From a bacterium (GTDB taxonomy: Bacteria > UBP14 > UBA6098 > B30-G16), in the NCBI GenBank assembly GCA_027007865.1, contig JALTEE010000288.1, positions 1 to 7,358 on the forward strand: 7,358 nt of DNA, in the 5' to 3' direction. Under the pieces are notes generated by a model that saw nothing but the letters and a program-made list of their open reading frames with translations, made no database searches and was not told the origin of the DNA. Shown here piece after piece: positions 1 to 4,745 of the stretch. A program made the translations under genes and the position numbers. The number at the start of each line of letters is the position of its first letter. Position 1 is the stretch's first letter.

Positions 1-4
1 GAAT

Positions 5-42
5 GTAAGTTATTAAAAGTCAAGAATAACTTACTTGTTTTT
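5..42 (+). terminator. Hairpin plus T-tract, probable terminator of a gene to the left
   Basis: A perfect 10-bp inverted repeat (GTAAGTTATT at 5-14 and AATAACTTAC at 25-34) with a 10-base loop is followed on the plus strand by TTGTTTTT. The stem is AT-rich, so it is weaker than a textbook terminator. The T-tract lies only on the plus-strand side, so it would end a plus-strand transcript entering from left of the window, convergent with the ATPase gene that ends at 106. No clear minus-strand terminator is visible in 1-105. Confidence 0.45.
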
Positions 43-105
43 ATAACGATTCTATGTTTTTTTGCAGATGATAAGGAAAGATATGAGTAGTGAACAATCG
101 TCTTA

Positions 106-987
106 TTATAGTTTTTGCTCGATAAATTCGGATACTTTCGACCAAATTCCATAATATATTTTCGAGAGTTTTTCATCCCCTATTTCCAACGGCGATTTCC
201 GCTGCGCCATAGATTTTACAATGCGAACATCGACAGGGATTTCGCCTGCAATGGGTATATTTTGCGAATTTGCCCATCGTTTGATTTCGTTTGTGAGCGA
301 TTTGTTTATCGTGGTTTTGTTCACGACAAGGATTGCGGGAACGCGGAAATGCTGCGCAAGTTCGGCAATTCTTTTTAAGTCGTGTATCGCAGAAAGCGTT
401 GGCTCGGAAACGATGAGAGCCATATCAACACCTGTAACCGAAGCAATAACTTGGCATCCTACACCGGGAGCGCCATCGATTAGCACATACGGCAAATTTG
501 CATCCTGCGCTTCTTTTGCGCCTTTTTCGCGTAAAAAAGTTACCATTTTGCCCGAATTATCGCGCCCTGTCGAAAGTTCACCGTGCCACAGTGTTCCGTA
601 AGGTGTCTGTGATTTCTTTATCGTGCCCGATTGCGTTTCTGATACCGACACAGCATCGGCGGGACAGACAAGTTGGCACACTTTGCATCCTTCACAGGAA
701 TGTTCATCGACAAAGTAATTGCCACCCGCATCGACATCGATAGCGCCAAATCTGCAATTCTGTCGGCAGAGGTCGCAGCGAATACATTTTTCAGTATCTA
801 TGGACGAGATTTGCGCATCTGAAAATGGTTCGGAGCTAACGAGTTTTGCATCGGTAACAATTTCGAGATTTGCAGCATCCACATCGACATCGACGAGGAT
901 TTTTTGCTGCACAATTCTCGCCAGCGCCGCTGCGACTGTGGTTTTTCCTGTGCCGCCTTTACCGCTTATGATAACGATTTGTTTCAT
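106..987 (-). CDS. MinD-superfamily P-loop ATPase with inserted 2[4Fe-4S] ferredoxin domain (second copy)
   Basis: A 293-residue soluble ATPase of the Mrp/MinD/NBP35-like class. A deviant Walker A motif, GKGGTGKTT, lies at residues 9-17, a DxDxDxxN segment at 33-40, and a Walker B/switch-like DGAPG at 171-175. Between them is a bacterial-type ferredoxin insert with two CxxCxxCxxxC sets (Cys 68, 71, 74, 78 and 98, 101, 104, 108), predicted to hold two [4Fe-4S] clusters. The ATG at 987 is preceded by GGAG at suitable spacing. Proteins of this family are usually encoded as adjacent pairs in anaerobes. Here the partner (1816-2658) is separated by a toxin-antitoxin pair and a gene remnant. The true biochemical role is not established; ATP-driven handling or transfer of a metal cluster is an inference. 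No key residue is missing. Confidence 0.9.
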   Translation of the reverse strand: MKQIVIISGKGGTGKTTVAAALARIVQQKILVDVDVDAANLEIVTDAKLVSSEPFSDAQISSIDTEKCIRCDLCRQNCRFGAIDVDAGGNYFVDEHSCEGCKVCQLVCPADAVSVSETQSGTIKKSQTPYGTLWHGELSTGRDNSGKMVTFLREKGAKEAQDANLPYVLIDGAPGVGCQVIASVTGVDMALIVSEPTLSAIHDLKRIAELAQHFRVPAILVVNKTTINKSLTNEIKRWANSQNIPIAGEIPVDVRIVKSMAQRKSPLEIGDEKLSKIYYGIWSKVSEFIEQKL

Positions 988-1068
988 TGTATGCTCCGGA
1001 TATTTGTTCGTAGTTGTGTGAATTTCGTTTTTCGTTTTCCGTCAGCTAAAACAAACGGTACTGAAATT

Positions 1069-1233
1069 TCATATTTCCCCCCCGATTGAAATCGGGAACC
1101 CATTCGAGCGGTTGAAACCGCACACTGAATTTCTGTCAAACCCGTCTTCGGAAGATTCCTTGACATCGAAAAAGTATGTTCTTCGACCAGCCGATACTTT
1201 GATTGAGTAAATCTCTTTTCTTTCTTCCGTCAT
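1069..1233 (-). pseudogene. Remnant of a PUR-family (DUF3276) nucleic-acid-binding protein
   Basis: A 54-codon reading frame starts with ATG at 1233, preceded by TTGGAG at about 8 bases, 19 bases after the toxin stop. Its first 26 residues (MTEERKEIYSIKV, then SAGRRTYFFDVKE) closely match the start of bacterial PUR-alpha-like DUF3276 proteins, whose hallmark is an AGRRTYFFDVK-type stretch. Intact members are about 100-130 residues. Here the expected next strand (a YLTI.ES-like segment) is absent. The frame continues with SSEDGFDRNSV, which may correspond to a later part of the domain, so an internal deletion is possible. It then runs through two palindromes and stops at TGA (1069-1071). A run of seven G on the coding strand (1083-1077) precedes the stop. 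Losing one G would extend the frame to a stop overlapping the downstream ATPase start. Recognition of the N-terminus is from memory of the family, without a search. Confidence 0.65.
1081..1121. repeat. Pair of small palindromes with TTGAAA centres (REP-like)
   Basis: Two mini-hairpins of the same design lie 11 bases apart: CCCGATT-GA-AATCGGG (1081-1096) and GCGGTT-GA-AACCGC (1108-1121). Both have perfect GC-rich stems (7 and 6 bp), a two-base centre and a shared TTGAAA core. A run of seven C (1077-1083) overlaps the first. Paired palindromes of this kind resemble REP-type dispersed elements. They sit exactly where the PUR-family homology fades. Only these copies are visible in the window, so the claim of a dispersed repeat is an inference. 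Confidence 0.5.
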
Positions 1234-1252
1234 GAAAAATCTCCAACTGGTT

Positions 1253-1546
1253 TCAATTTTCTATTTTTTCAGGTAGCAACTGCGCACCGTGCACTACAGC
1301 CAAAACATCGATTTGGTCTGATTTTATCCGATAGATAATGCGATATGGTTTTTCTATAATTTCGCGAATATCATCTGCTTCATATTCCGGCACTTTGTGT
1401 CCCGACATTCGAAAGCCTGCTATCTGCTTCGAGCGCTTTGTTATTCGGTCTATCATTCGTTTAGCATACACAAGTGAATCATGTGCAATATACTCGTAAA
1501 TATTCACAAGATGCACTATTGCGCTGTCTGTCCAATGCACTTTCAT
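1253..1546 (-). CDS. ParE/RelE-superfamily toxin
   Basis: A 97-residue protein of the usual length and pattern for the ParE/RelE toxin superfamily. An N-terminal helical part (HWTDSAIVHLVNIYEYIA) is followed by the typical central and C-terminal strands, REIIEKPYRIIYRIKSDQ (61-78) and IDVLAVVHGAQLLPEK (79-94). This matches the common R(E/L)I..YRI.Y.......VL.V.HG.R.L pattern, with Gln where Arg often occurs (HGAQ). Family members inhibit either DNA gyrase (ParE type) or translation (RelE type); the sequence alone does not decide between them. The ATG overlaps the antitoxin TGA by four bases (ATGA), so translation is probably coupled. The pair lies between two ATPase genes that are normally neighbours. 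Confidence 0.9.
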   Translation of the reverse strand: MKVHWTDSAIVHLVNIYEYIAHDSLVYAKRMIDRITKRSKQIAGFRMSGHKVPEYEADDIREIIEKPYRIIYRIKSDQIDVLAVVHGAQLLPEKIEN

Positions 1547-1731
1547 GCGGGCAATCCGAATTTAGCGCGAACTTCCTCGACATCGGTAGTTCGACCAGCC
1601 TCGCTATCTTCCAGCCCGGCTTCGATAGCTTGCCGAATATATATCTCATACATCAAATCGTCCCAGGTGGCGTCCTGTGGCAGGTTTTCCAATAGGCTGA
1701 ACACTTCCTGCTTGATATTGGTGGATTGCAT
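1543..1731 (-). CDS. Antitoxin of the ParE/RelE-type pair
   Basis: A 62-residue acidic protein (MQSTNIKQEVFSLLENLP at the start, GRTTDVEEVRAKFGLPA at the end). It belongs to a common type of small antitoxin found directly upstream of ParE/RelE toxins, with a DATWDDLMYEIYIRQ segment (20-34) and a GLEDSEAGRTTDVEEV-like C-terminal part that would be expected to wrap the toxin. It is assigned mainly by position and this pattern. The DNA-binding fold is not obvious to me. ATG at 1731 is preceded by AAGGGGG about 10 bases upstream. An inverted repeat covers the ribosome-binding region and could be its operator. Confidence 0.82.
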   Translation of the reverse strand: MQSTNIKQEVFSLLENLPQDATWDDLMYEIYIRQAIEAGLEDSEAGRTTDVEEVRAKFGLPA

Positions 1732-1732
1732 T

Positions 1733-1768
1733 GTTCATTTCCCCCTTATAATGTTTCCCTAAATGAAC
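1733..1768 (-). promoter_or_regulatory. Candidate operator of the toxin-antitoxin pair
   Basis: GTTCATTT (1733-1740) and AAATGAAC (1761-1768) form a perfect 8-bp inverted repeat with a 20-base spacer. The near arm ends two bases from the antitoxin ATG, and the spacer holds the G-rich ribosome-binding sequence and a TATAAG that could be a -10 element. No convincing -35 was found. Toxin-antitoxin operons are commonly repressed by their own products at such repeats, so an autoregulatory site is plausible but unproven. Confidence 0.35.
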
Positions 1769-1815
1769 TATATTAGCAAGTAAATATCAATAATATTCTC
1801 CCAGTGCATATCGCA

Positions 1816-2658
1816 TCACGCTGGACTCACTATGCTCTGTATTTTTATCCAGAGTCGAGCGAATCTCTCGCGCCATTCCTGCGAAAATTCCGCAGGAGAA
1901 GTTCCTCGCGAATAATTTTCCGCTATTTCAGTATCGTATGGAATTTTCATAAGAATTGGAATATTATTTTGCTCGGCAAATTTTAAAATTTCATCGTCAC
2001 CGACATCGGCGCGATTTATAACGAGCCCGACTTTTTTGCCAAGCTCCGTTGTTATCGTCAATGCTTCCTTCAAATCGTGCAGTCCGAACGGTGTCGGTTC
2101 TGTAACGAGTATGACGAAATCGGAGTGTTTTGTCGATTCTACCATCGGGTGCGCTGCACCGGGAGGACAATCTACTATTGTATCTTTGTCATCATCGGTG
2201 AAATCGAAAAGCATTCTTATAAGTGGTGTTGCGGAAGATTCGCCAATATTGATAAGTCCTTCGATGAAGGAAACCCGGTTTCGTTCACCAAAATCGATGT
2301 ATCCTATATCTCGCGGTTCCTCGGATATTGCATTTTGCGGACAAACCATCTTGCATCCGCCGCAACTCTTGCATATTTCAGGTACAGCAAATACTTTCAA
2401 TCCTTTGAGAACAATGATGCCATTAAATGCGCAAAAATCGGAACACTTTTCACAGAAATCGCATTTTTTCATATCGATTGCGGGAAACGGCAGCGATGCT
2501 TTTTTCGTGGTGCTTCGCTCTGCGTGGAGCAAGATGTTTGCGTTAGGCTCTTCCACATCGGCATCGATAAGCATCACAGGACTTGCCGCTAATGCCAAAG
2601 ATACTGCGACTGTGGTCTTTCCTGTGCCACCTTTTCCGCTTGCTACGGATACTATCAT
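1816..2658 (-). CDS. MinD-superfamily P-loop ATPase with inserted 2[4Fe-4S] ferredoxin domain (first copy)
   Basis: A 280-residue paralogue of the 106-987 protein. Walker A GKGGTGKTT lies at residues 8-16, DADVEEPN at 32-39 and DCPPG at 163-167. The ferredoxin insert carries Cys 66, 69, 72, 76 and 96, 99, 102, 106 (two CxxCxxCxxxC sets), predicted to bind two [4Fe-4S] clusters. The later TEPTPFGLHDLKEAL segment (187-201) is typical of the family. The start at 2658 has a modest AAGGA about 10 bases upstream, directly below a strong RNA hairpin. It is the fourth gene of the NifX / ribbon / DUF5320 operon. The two ATPases probably act together, possibly as a heterodimer, in ATP-dependent cluster handling. 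This is inferred from family context, and no substrate is known. Confidence 0.92.
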   Translation of the reverse strand: MIVSVASGKGGTGKTTVAVSLALAASPVMLIDADVEEPNANILLHAERSTTKKASLPFPAIDMKKCDFCEKCSDFCAFNGIIVLKGLKVFAVPEICKSCGGCKMVCPQNAISEEPRDIGYIDFGERNRVSFIEGLINIGESSATPLIRMLFDFTDDDKDTIVDCPPGAAHPMVESTKHSDFVILVTEPTPFGLHDLKEALTITTELGKKVGLVINRADVGDDEILKFAEQNNIPILMKIPYDTEIAENYSRGTSPAEFSQEWRERFARLWIKIQSIVSPA

Positions 2659-2673
2659 AGGTCAAAATCCTTG

Positions 2674-2704
2674 TGGGTGGACATTTTCCGTAAATGCCCA
2701 CCCA
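2674..2704 (-). promoter_or_regulatory. Strong intra-operon RNA hairpin upstream of the first ATPase gene
   Basis: On the transcribed strand, UGGGUGGGCAUUU pairs with AAAUGUCCACCCA around the five-base loop ACGGA. This gives a 13-bp stem with a single G-U wobble. The wobble pairs only on the minus strand; on the plus strand the same position is an A-C mismatch, so the structure favours the operon transcript. It starts 14 bases after the DUF5320 stop and ends 15 bases before the ATPase ATG, just above AAGGA. No U-tract follows, so an ordinary terminator is unlikely. An mRNA-processing or stability element separating the small-protein genes from the ATPase genes, or a translation control element, is more likely. 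Confidence 0.6.
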
Positions 2705-2718
2705 TTCTTTGTTTTGGA

Positions 2719-3075
2719 CTATTCTTCTTTTTGCAGTTGTTCTAATCGTTTTTCAATTTCTTTTAGTTCTGCGCGTAAATCTTCTGCTGCTTGGGACAGC
2801 GCTTCTCTTTCCTGTTCTGCTGTCGGCCTCGGTGGAACTGGTGAATAACCATATCCATATCGAGCCCATCCTGGTTGTCCTGTTGCATAATATTGGTTTC
2901 GCCATCGCCAGCCACCACCACCGTATCCTGCACCACGACCATAACCTCTGCCATACCATCCTCCAGCAAAACCCTGGTTCATATAGCCAGGTCTTCCGTA
3001 TCCTGCGCAATAGCCCAATCCTCTACCTGTCATAGGACCTGCGCCATTCGGTCCCGTTCTGTCTCCCCACGGCAT
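2719..3075 (-). CDS. DUF5320-type Gly/Tyr-rich protein with C-terminal coiled coil
   Basis: A 118-residue protein. The N-terminus MPWGDRTGPNGAGPMTGR is the hallmark of the DUF5320 group. It is followed by a Gly/Tyr/Arg/Trp-rich low-complexity region (about 20-80), a proline-rich linker (SPVPPRPTAEQ, 78-88) and a charged heptad-like helix (about 88-118) that should form a coiled coil. It has one cysteine (Cys 23) and no membrane segment. Start ATG 3075 follows AAGGAGGTG. It lies 18 bases after the zinc-ribbon gene, with which it shares its N-terminal motif. Function is unknown. Members recur beside NifX-like and ferredoxin-ATPase genes in anaerobes, so an accessory or scaffold role in that system is the best inference. 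Confidence 0.85.
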   Translation of the reverse strand: MPWGDRTGPNGAGPMTGRGLGYCAGYGRPGYMNQGFAGGWYGRGYGRGAGYGGGGWRWRNQYYATGQPGWARYGYGYSPVPPRPTAEQEREALSQAAEDLRAELKEIEKRLEQLQKEE

Positions 3076-3093
3076 TTTAACACCTCCTTCGTT

Positions 3094-3363
3094 TTATGAA
3101 TTGCTTGTGTCTCTTGTCATCATTGCACCGCATTTTGGACATACTGTCTGCTGGCAGGATTGTCCAGCGGCGTGTTGAACTTTATATCCGCATTTTGGAC
3201 AAACACATTGTCCTTCCGGTCCTGCGGCAAATGGACCGCTGCCACCTTGCCTACGAGGGGTTCCGATTCCCATTCCGCCTTGCGGGTTTCCCGCCATTCG
3301 TCCCATACGGCGACCAGTTCCGGGACCTTTGCCTCGTGGTCCTGTTCCATCTCCTCTCGGCAT
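3094..3363 (-). CDS. Four-cysteine zinc-ribbon protein with DUF5320-like N-terminus
   Basis: An 89-residue protein. The frame is open up to an ATG at 3489, but the start at 3363 is chosen because it has an ideal AGGAGGTGAT site seven bases upstream and because the longer form would overlap the NifX-type gene. The N-terminus MPRGDGTGPRGKGPGTGRR matches that of the next gene, DUF5320. The C-terminal half has CVCPKCGYKVQH and QTVCPKCGAMM, two CPxCG knuckles forming a zinc- or iron-binding ribbon, with one extra cysteine before each (Cys 53 and Cys 69). The spacer between them reads AAGQSCQ. This type of protein is known next to NifX-like genes but has no established function. A metal-cluster carrier or rubredoxin-like role is possible. 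Confidence 0.85.
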   Translation of the reverse strand: MPRGDGTGPRGKGPGTGRRMGRMAGNPQGGMGIGTPRRQGGSGPFAAGPEGQCVCPKCGYKVQHAAGQSCQQTVCPKCGAMMTRDTSNS

Positions 3364-3388
3364 AATATCACCTCCTATTGAAAAATGC

Positions 3389-3790
3389 CTAAAATCTCCC
3401 CATGCCTGAACCTGCTCCCATTCCGCCTCCGGGGTGTCCCGTTGCACCGGGAGATTGTATTGCTTCGAGTTTCCCCGACTTAAATGCATCTATGGCATCC
3501 TGCAAATTCGACAATCCAGCGGTCGAATACATAGCGATATTTGCTGAACTTAGCACACCGAATGCATTTGGCCCGACTGCACCAGCAATAACGGCTCGAA
3601 CTCCCCGATTGGCGAGCATTTGAGCAGTGCTGATGCCCGCTCCACCGCCAGCAGCGATGTTCGGATTGACGATGTAATCGATAATTTTCAAACTATCAGA
3701 ATCGATAATTGCAAATCCTGCCGCACGACCGAAACGAGGGTCAAGCGATGAACTCATCTCACTTCCTGCGGATGCGATTGCAAATAGCAT
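3389..3790 (-). CDS. NifX/NifB-type iron-molybdenum-cofactor-binding domain protein
   Basis: A 133-residue protein whose first 110 residues form a dinitrogenase iron-molybdenum cofactor-type domain (NifX/VnfX/NifY class, ribonuclease-H-like fold). The visible hallmarks are the N-terminal strand, DPRFGRAAGFAIID (17-30), the Gly-rich turn AAGGGAGISTAQML (46-59) and AVIAGAVGPNAFGVL (65-79). A Gly/Met-rich tail (GATGHPGGGMGAGSGMGRF) follows and may bind metal or act as a flexible tether. There are no cysteines. Free-standing proteins of this kind occur in many anaerobes that lack nitrogenase, and no nitrogenase gene is seen here. Start ATG 3790 follows CGGAGG. It is the first gene of the operon, about 40 bases below the predicted transcription start. 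Confidence 0.9.
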   Translation of the reverse strand: MLFAIASAGSEMSSSLDPRFGRAAGFAIIDSDSLKIIDYIVNPNIAAGGGAGISTAQMLANRGVRAVIAGAVGPNAFGVLSSANIAMYSTAGLSNLQDAIDAFKSGKLEAIQSPGATGHPGGGMGAGSGMGRF

Positions 3791-3820
3791 TCATTTCCTC
3801 CGTTTAATTGTTTTATTATT

Positions 3821-3830
3821 AGCATATGCT
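3821..3830 (-). promoter_or_regulatory. Palindrome AGCATATGCT, candidate operator of the NifX-type operon
   Basis: A perfect 10-bp palindrome, partly extended by TA and AT matches on both sides (about 3815-3836). It begins 8 bases downstream of the -10 element, so it covers the predicted transcription start to about +11. This is a typical repressor position. The regulator is not in the window. DUF134-type DNA-binding proteins often accompany NifX-like gene sets elsewhere and are one candidate. Confidence 0.5.
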
Positions 3831-3837
3831 CATTATC

Positions 3838-3865
3838 ATTCTATTCACAGAACTCGTTTTGTCAA
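3838..3865 (-). promoter_or_regulatory. Promoter of the NifX-type operon
   Basis: On the minus strand a consensus -35 TTGACA (3865-3860), a 16-base spacer and a -10 TAGAAT (3843-3838; 5 of 6 to TATAAT) precede the NifX-type start by about 47 bases. This is a good housekeeping sigma-70-type match. It begins with TTGACAAAACG, the same 11 bases as the xseA promoter. Confidence 0.7.
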
Positions 3866-3930
3866 GATTTATTTTGATAAAATTCACATTTTTTTGATGG
3901 TTAATCTAATTTTTAGTTTCATATAACAAG

Positions 3931-3964
3931 AAAGGCGCAATTCAATAATTTGAACCACGCCTTT
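3931..3964 (-). terminator. Terminator of the rpsP-khpA operon
   Basis: AAAGGCG (3931-3937) pairs with CGCCTTT (3958-3964). After a symmetric 3x3 internal loop, TTCAA pairs with TTGAA around a TAAT loop. It lies about 25 bases beyond the khpA stop. The minus-strand tail TTTCTTGTT is moderately T-rich, so termination of the minus-strand transcript is the likely role. Confidence 0.6.
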
Positions 3965-3988
3965 TAGTCGACCTTCTTTATTCTGGAT

Positions 3989-4237
3989 TTATGCATCCGG
4001 CTCGATAATTTCGAGAACGGAACGTTTCCCCTGTTTTGCTGATACAGCGGATAGCAGTGTTCTTATAGCGCGAGCGGTTTGTCCGCCTTTGCCGATAACC
4101 TTTCCCAGGTCTCCTTCGCCGACGCGAAGTTCAAACACAGTTGTGCGTTCTCCGGAAACCTCCGCGACATCTACATCGTCGGGATGGTCAACCAGCGCTC
4201 TTGCAATCGCCTCGACGAATGCTTTCAGGTCTGTCAT
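3989..4237 (-). CDS. khpA: KH-domain RNA-binding protein KhpA
   Basis: An 82-residue single KH domain protein of the KhpA (YlqC) family, which is usually 75-80 residues. It binds RNA with KhpB/Jag and is linked to cell-envelope and division control in Gram-positives. The KH signature GxxG is present as [16 protein letters not shown] (47-62, GKGG at 49-52). The ATG at 4237 is preferred to one 30 bases upstream because AAGGAGGG lies five bases before it and because the shorter form matches the family length. It starts one base after the rpsP stop, the usual rpsP-khpA arrangement, so co-translation is likely. Confidence 0.92.
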   Translation of the reverse strand: MTDLKAFVEAIARALVDHPDDVDVAEVSGERTTVFELRVGEGDLGKVIGKGGQTARAIRTLLSAVSAKQGKRSVLEIIEPDA

Positions 4238-4238
4238 C

Positions 4239-4604
4239 TTACCCTCCTTGTTCGCTTTCTGTAGCAAAATCTGTCTGTGGTTCTACATCTACTTCAATTG
4301 TTTTTTCAATGTCATCGTCCTTCGATTTTGGTTTCGTGCCTCTGATTTCTTGTATAATTTCTTTCCATATCCCTTTTCGCGAGAGGAGCGATTTTAAAGT
4401 CACAGATGGTTTCGCACCCTCTTTCACCCAGTAGAGAAGCCTATCCTGCTTAATCTCGAATACATCGGGTTCCTTGATTGCATCGTAATATCCGATTATC
4501 TCGATAAATCTTCCATCTCGGGGAGAATGTGAATCGGCAACGACTATTCTATAAAATGGACGATTTCGCCTGCCACCTCGTCTTAATCGTATCGTAACTG
4601 CCAA
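4239..4604 (-). CDS. rpsP: 30S ribosomal protein S16
   Basis: A 121-residue protein. The first 85 or so residues are a complete S16 domain: [20 protein letters not shown], then [20 protein letters not shown], and [19 protein letters not shown]. It is a small-subunit protein needed for assembly of the 16S rRNA 5' domain. The remaining 35 residues are an acidic, low-complexity tail (for example [18 protein letters not shown]), a lineage-variable feature. The start codon is TTG at 4604, fixed by AGGAGG 7 bases upstream and by the invariant MAVxIRLxR N-terminus. It leads the two-gene unit with khpA. The usual following genes rimM, trmD and rplS are absent here. Confidence 0.97.
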   Translation of the reverse strand: MAVTIRLRRGGRRNRPFYRIVVADSHSPRDGRFIEIIGYYDAIKEPDVFEIKQDRLLYWVKEGAKPSVTLKSLLSRKGIWKEIIQEIRGTKPKSKDDDIEKTIEVDVEPQTDFATESEQGG

Positions 4605-4660
4605 CTATAACCTCCTGATTTTGCTCGTTATCACTGAAAACAATTCACGCACAGTTTTGC

Positions 4661-4688
4661 ATATTATCTCCGATTTCAATTCTGTCAA
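4661..4688 (-). promoter_or_regulatory. rpsP: Promoter of rpsP-khpA
   Basis: On the minus strand TTGACA (4688-4683), a 16-base spacer and TAATAT (4666-4661) lie about 57 bases before the rpsP TTG. The -35 is perfect and the -10 matches 4 of 6. It is back to back with the xseA promoter, the two -35 boxes being 22 bases apart. Confidence 0.55.
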
Positions 4689-4710
4689 GGTATTTTTTAT
4701 AAATGCGATA

Positions 4711-4739
4711 TTGACAAAACGCAATTCCGAATATTAAAT
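4711..4739 (+). promoter_or_regulatory. xseA: Promoter of xseA
   Basis: A perfect -35 TTGACA (4711-4716) is followed by TTAAAT at 17 bases (4734-4739), or alternatively TATTAA at 15 bases (4732-4737). Either choice puts the transcription start at about 4744-4746, on or next to the GTG start codon. Confidence 0.5.
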
Positions 4740-4745
4740 GTTTTT

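Noticed and set aside
1160..1165. TTGACA as a promoter element inside the PUR remnant
   Set aside because: There is no -10 at 15-19 bases, and it faces away from the genes of the operon.
984..1166. A 60-codon minus-strand frame upstream of the second ATPase whose stop overlaps the ATPase start
   Set aside because: It is read out of frame with the PUR remnant, has no ribosome-binding site at its ATG, and runs through palindromes and a CGAAAAACGAAA-like low-complexity stretch. It is kept only as a possible frameshift continuation.
2036..2848. A 270-codon plus-strand frame opposite the first ATPase
   Set aside because: It is the mirror of two well-supported minus-strand genes and has no domain or ribosome site; it is a codon-bias shadow.
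3364..3489. N-terminal extension of the zinc-ribbon protein to an ATG at 3489
   Set aside because: The extension overlaps the NifX-type gene by about 100 bases and lacks family features. The ATG at 3363 has an ideal ribosome-binding site.
3821..3843. A Fur-like GATAAT box near the NifX-type promoter
   Set aside because: Only one GATAAT unit is present and the inverted partner is missing. The AGCATATGCT palindrome explains the symmetry better.
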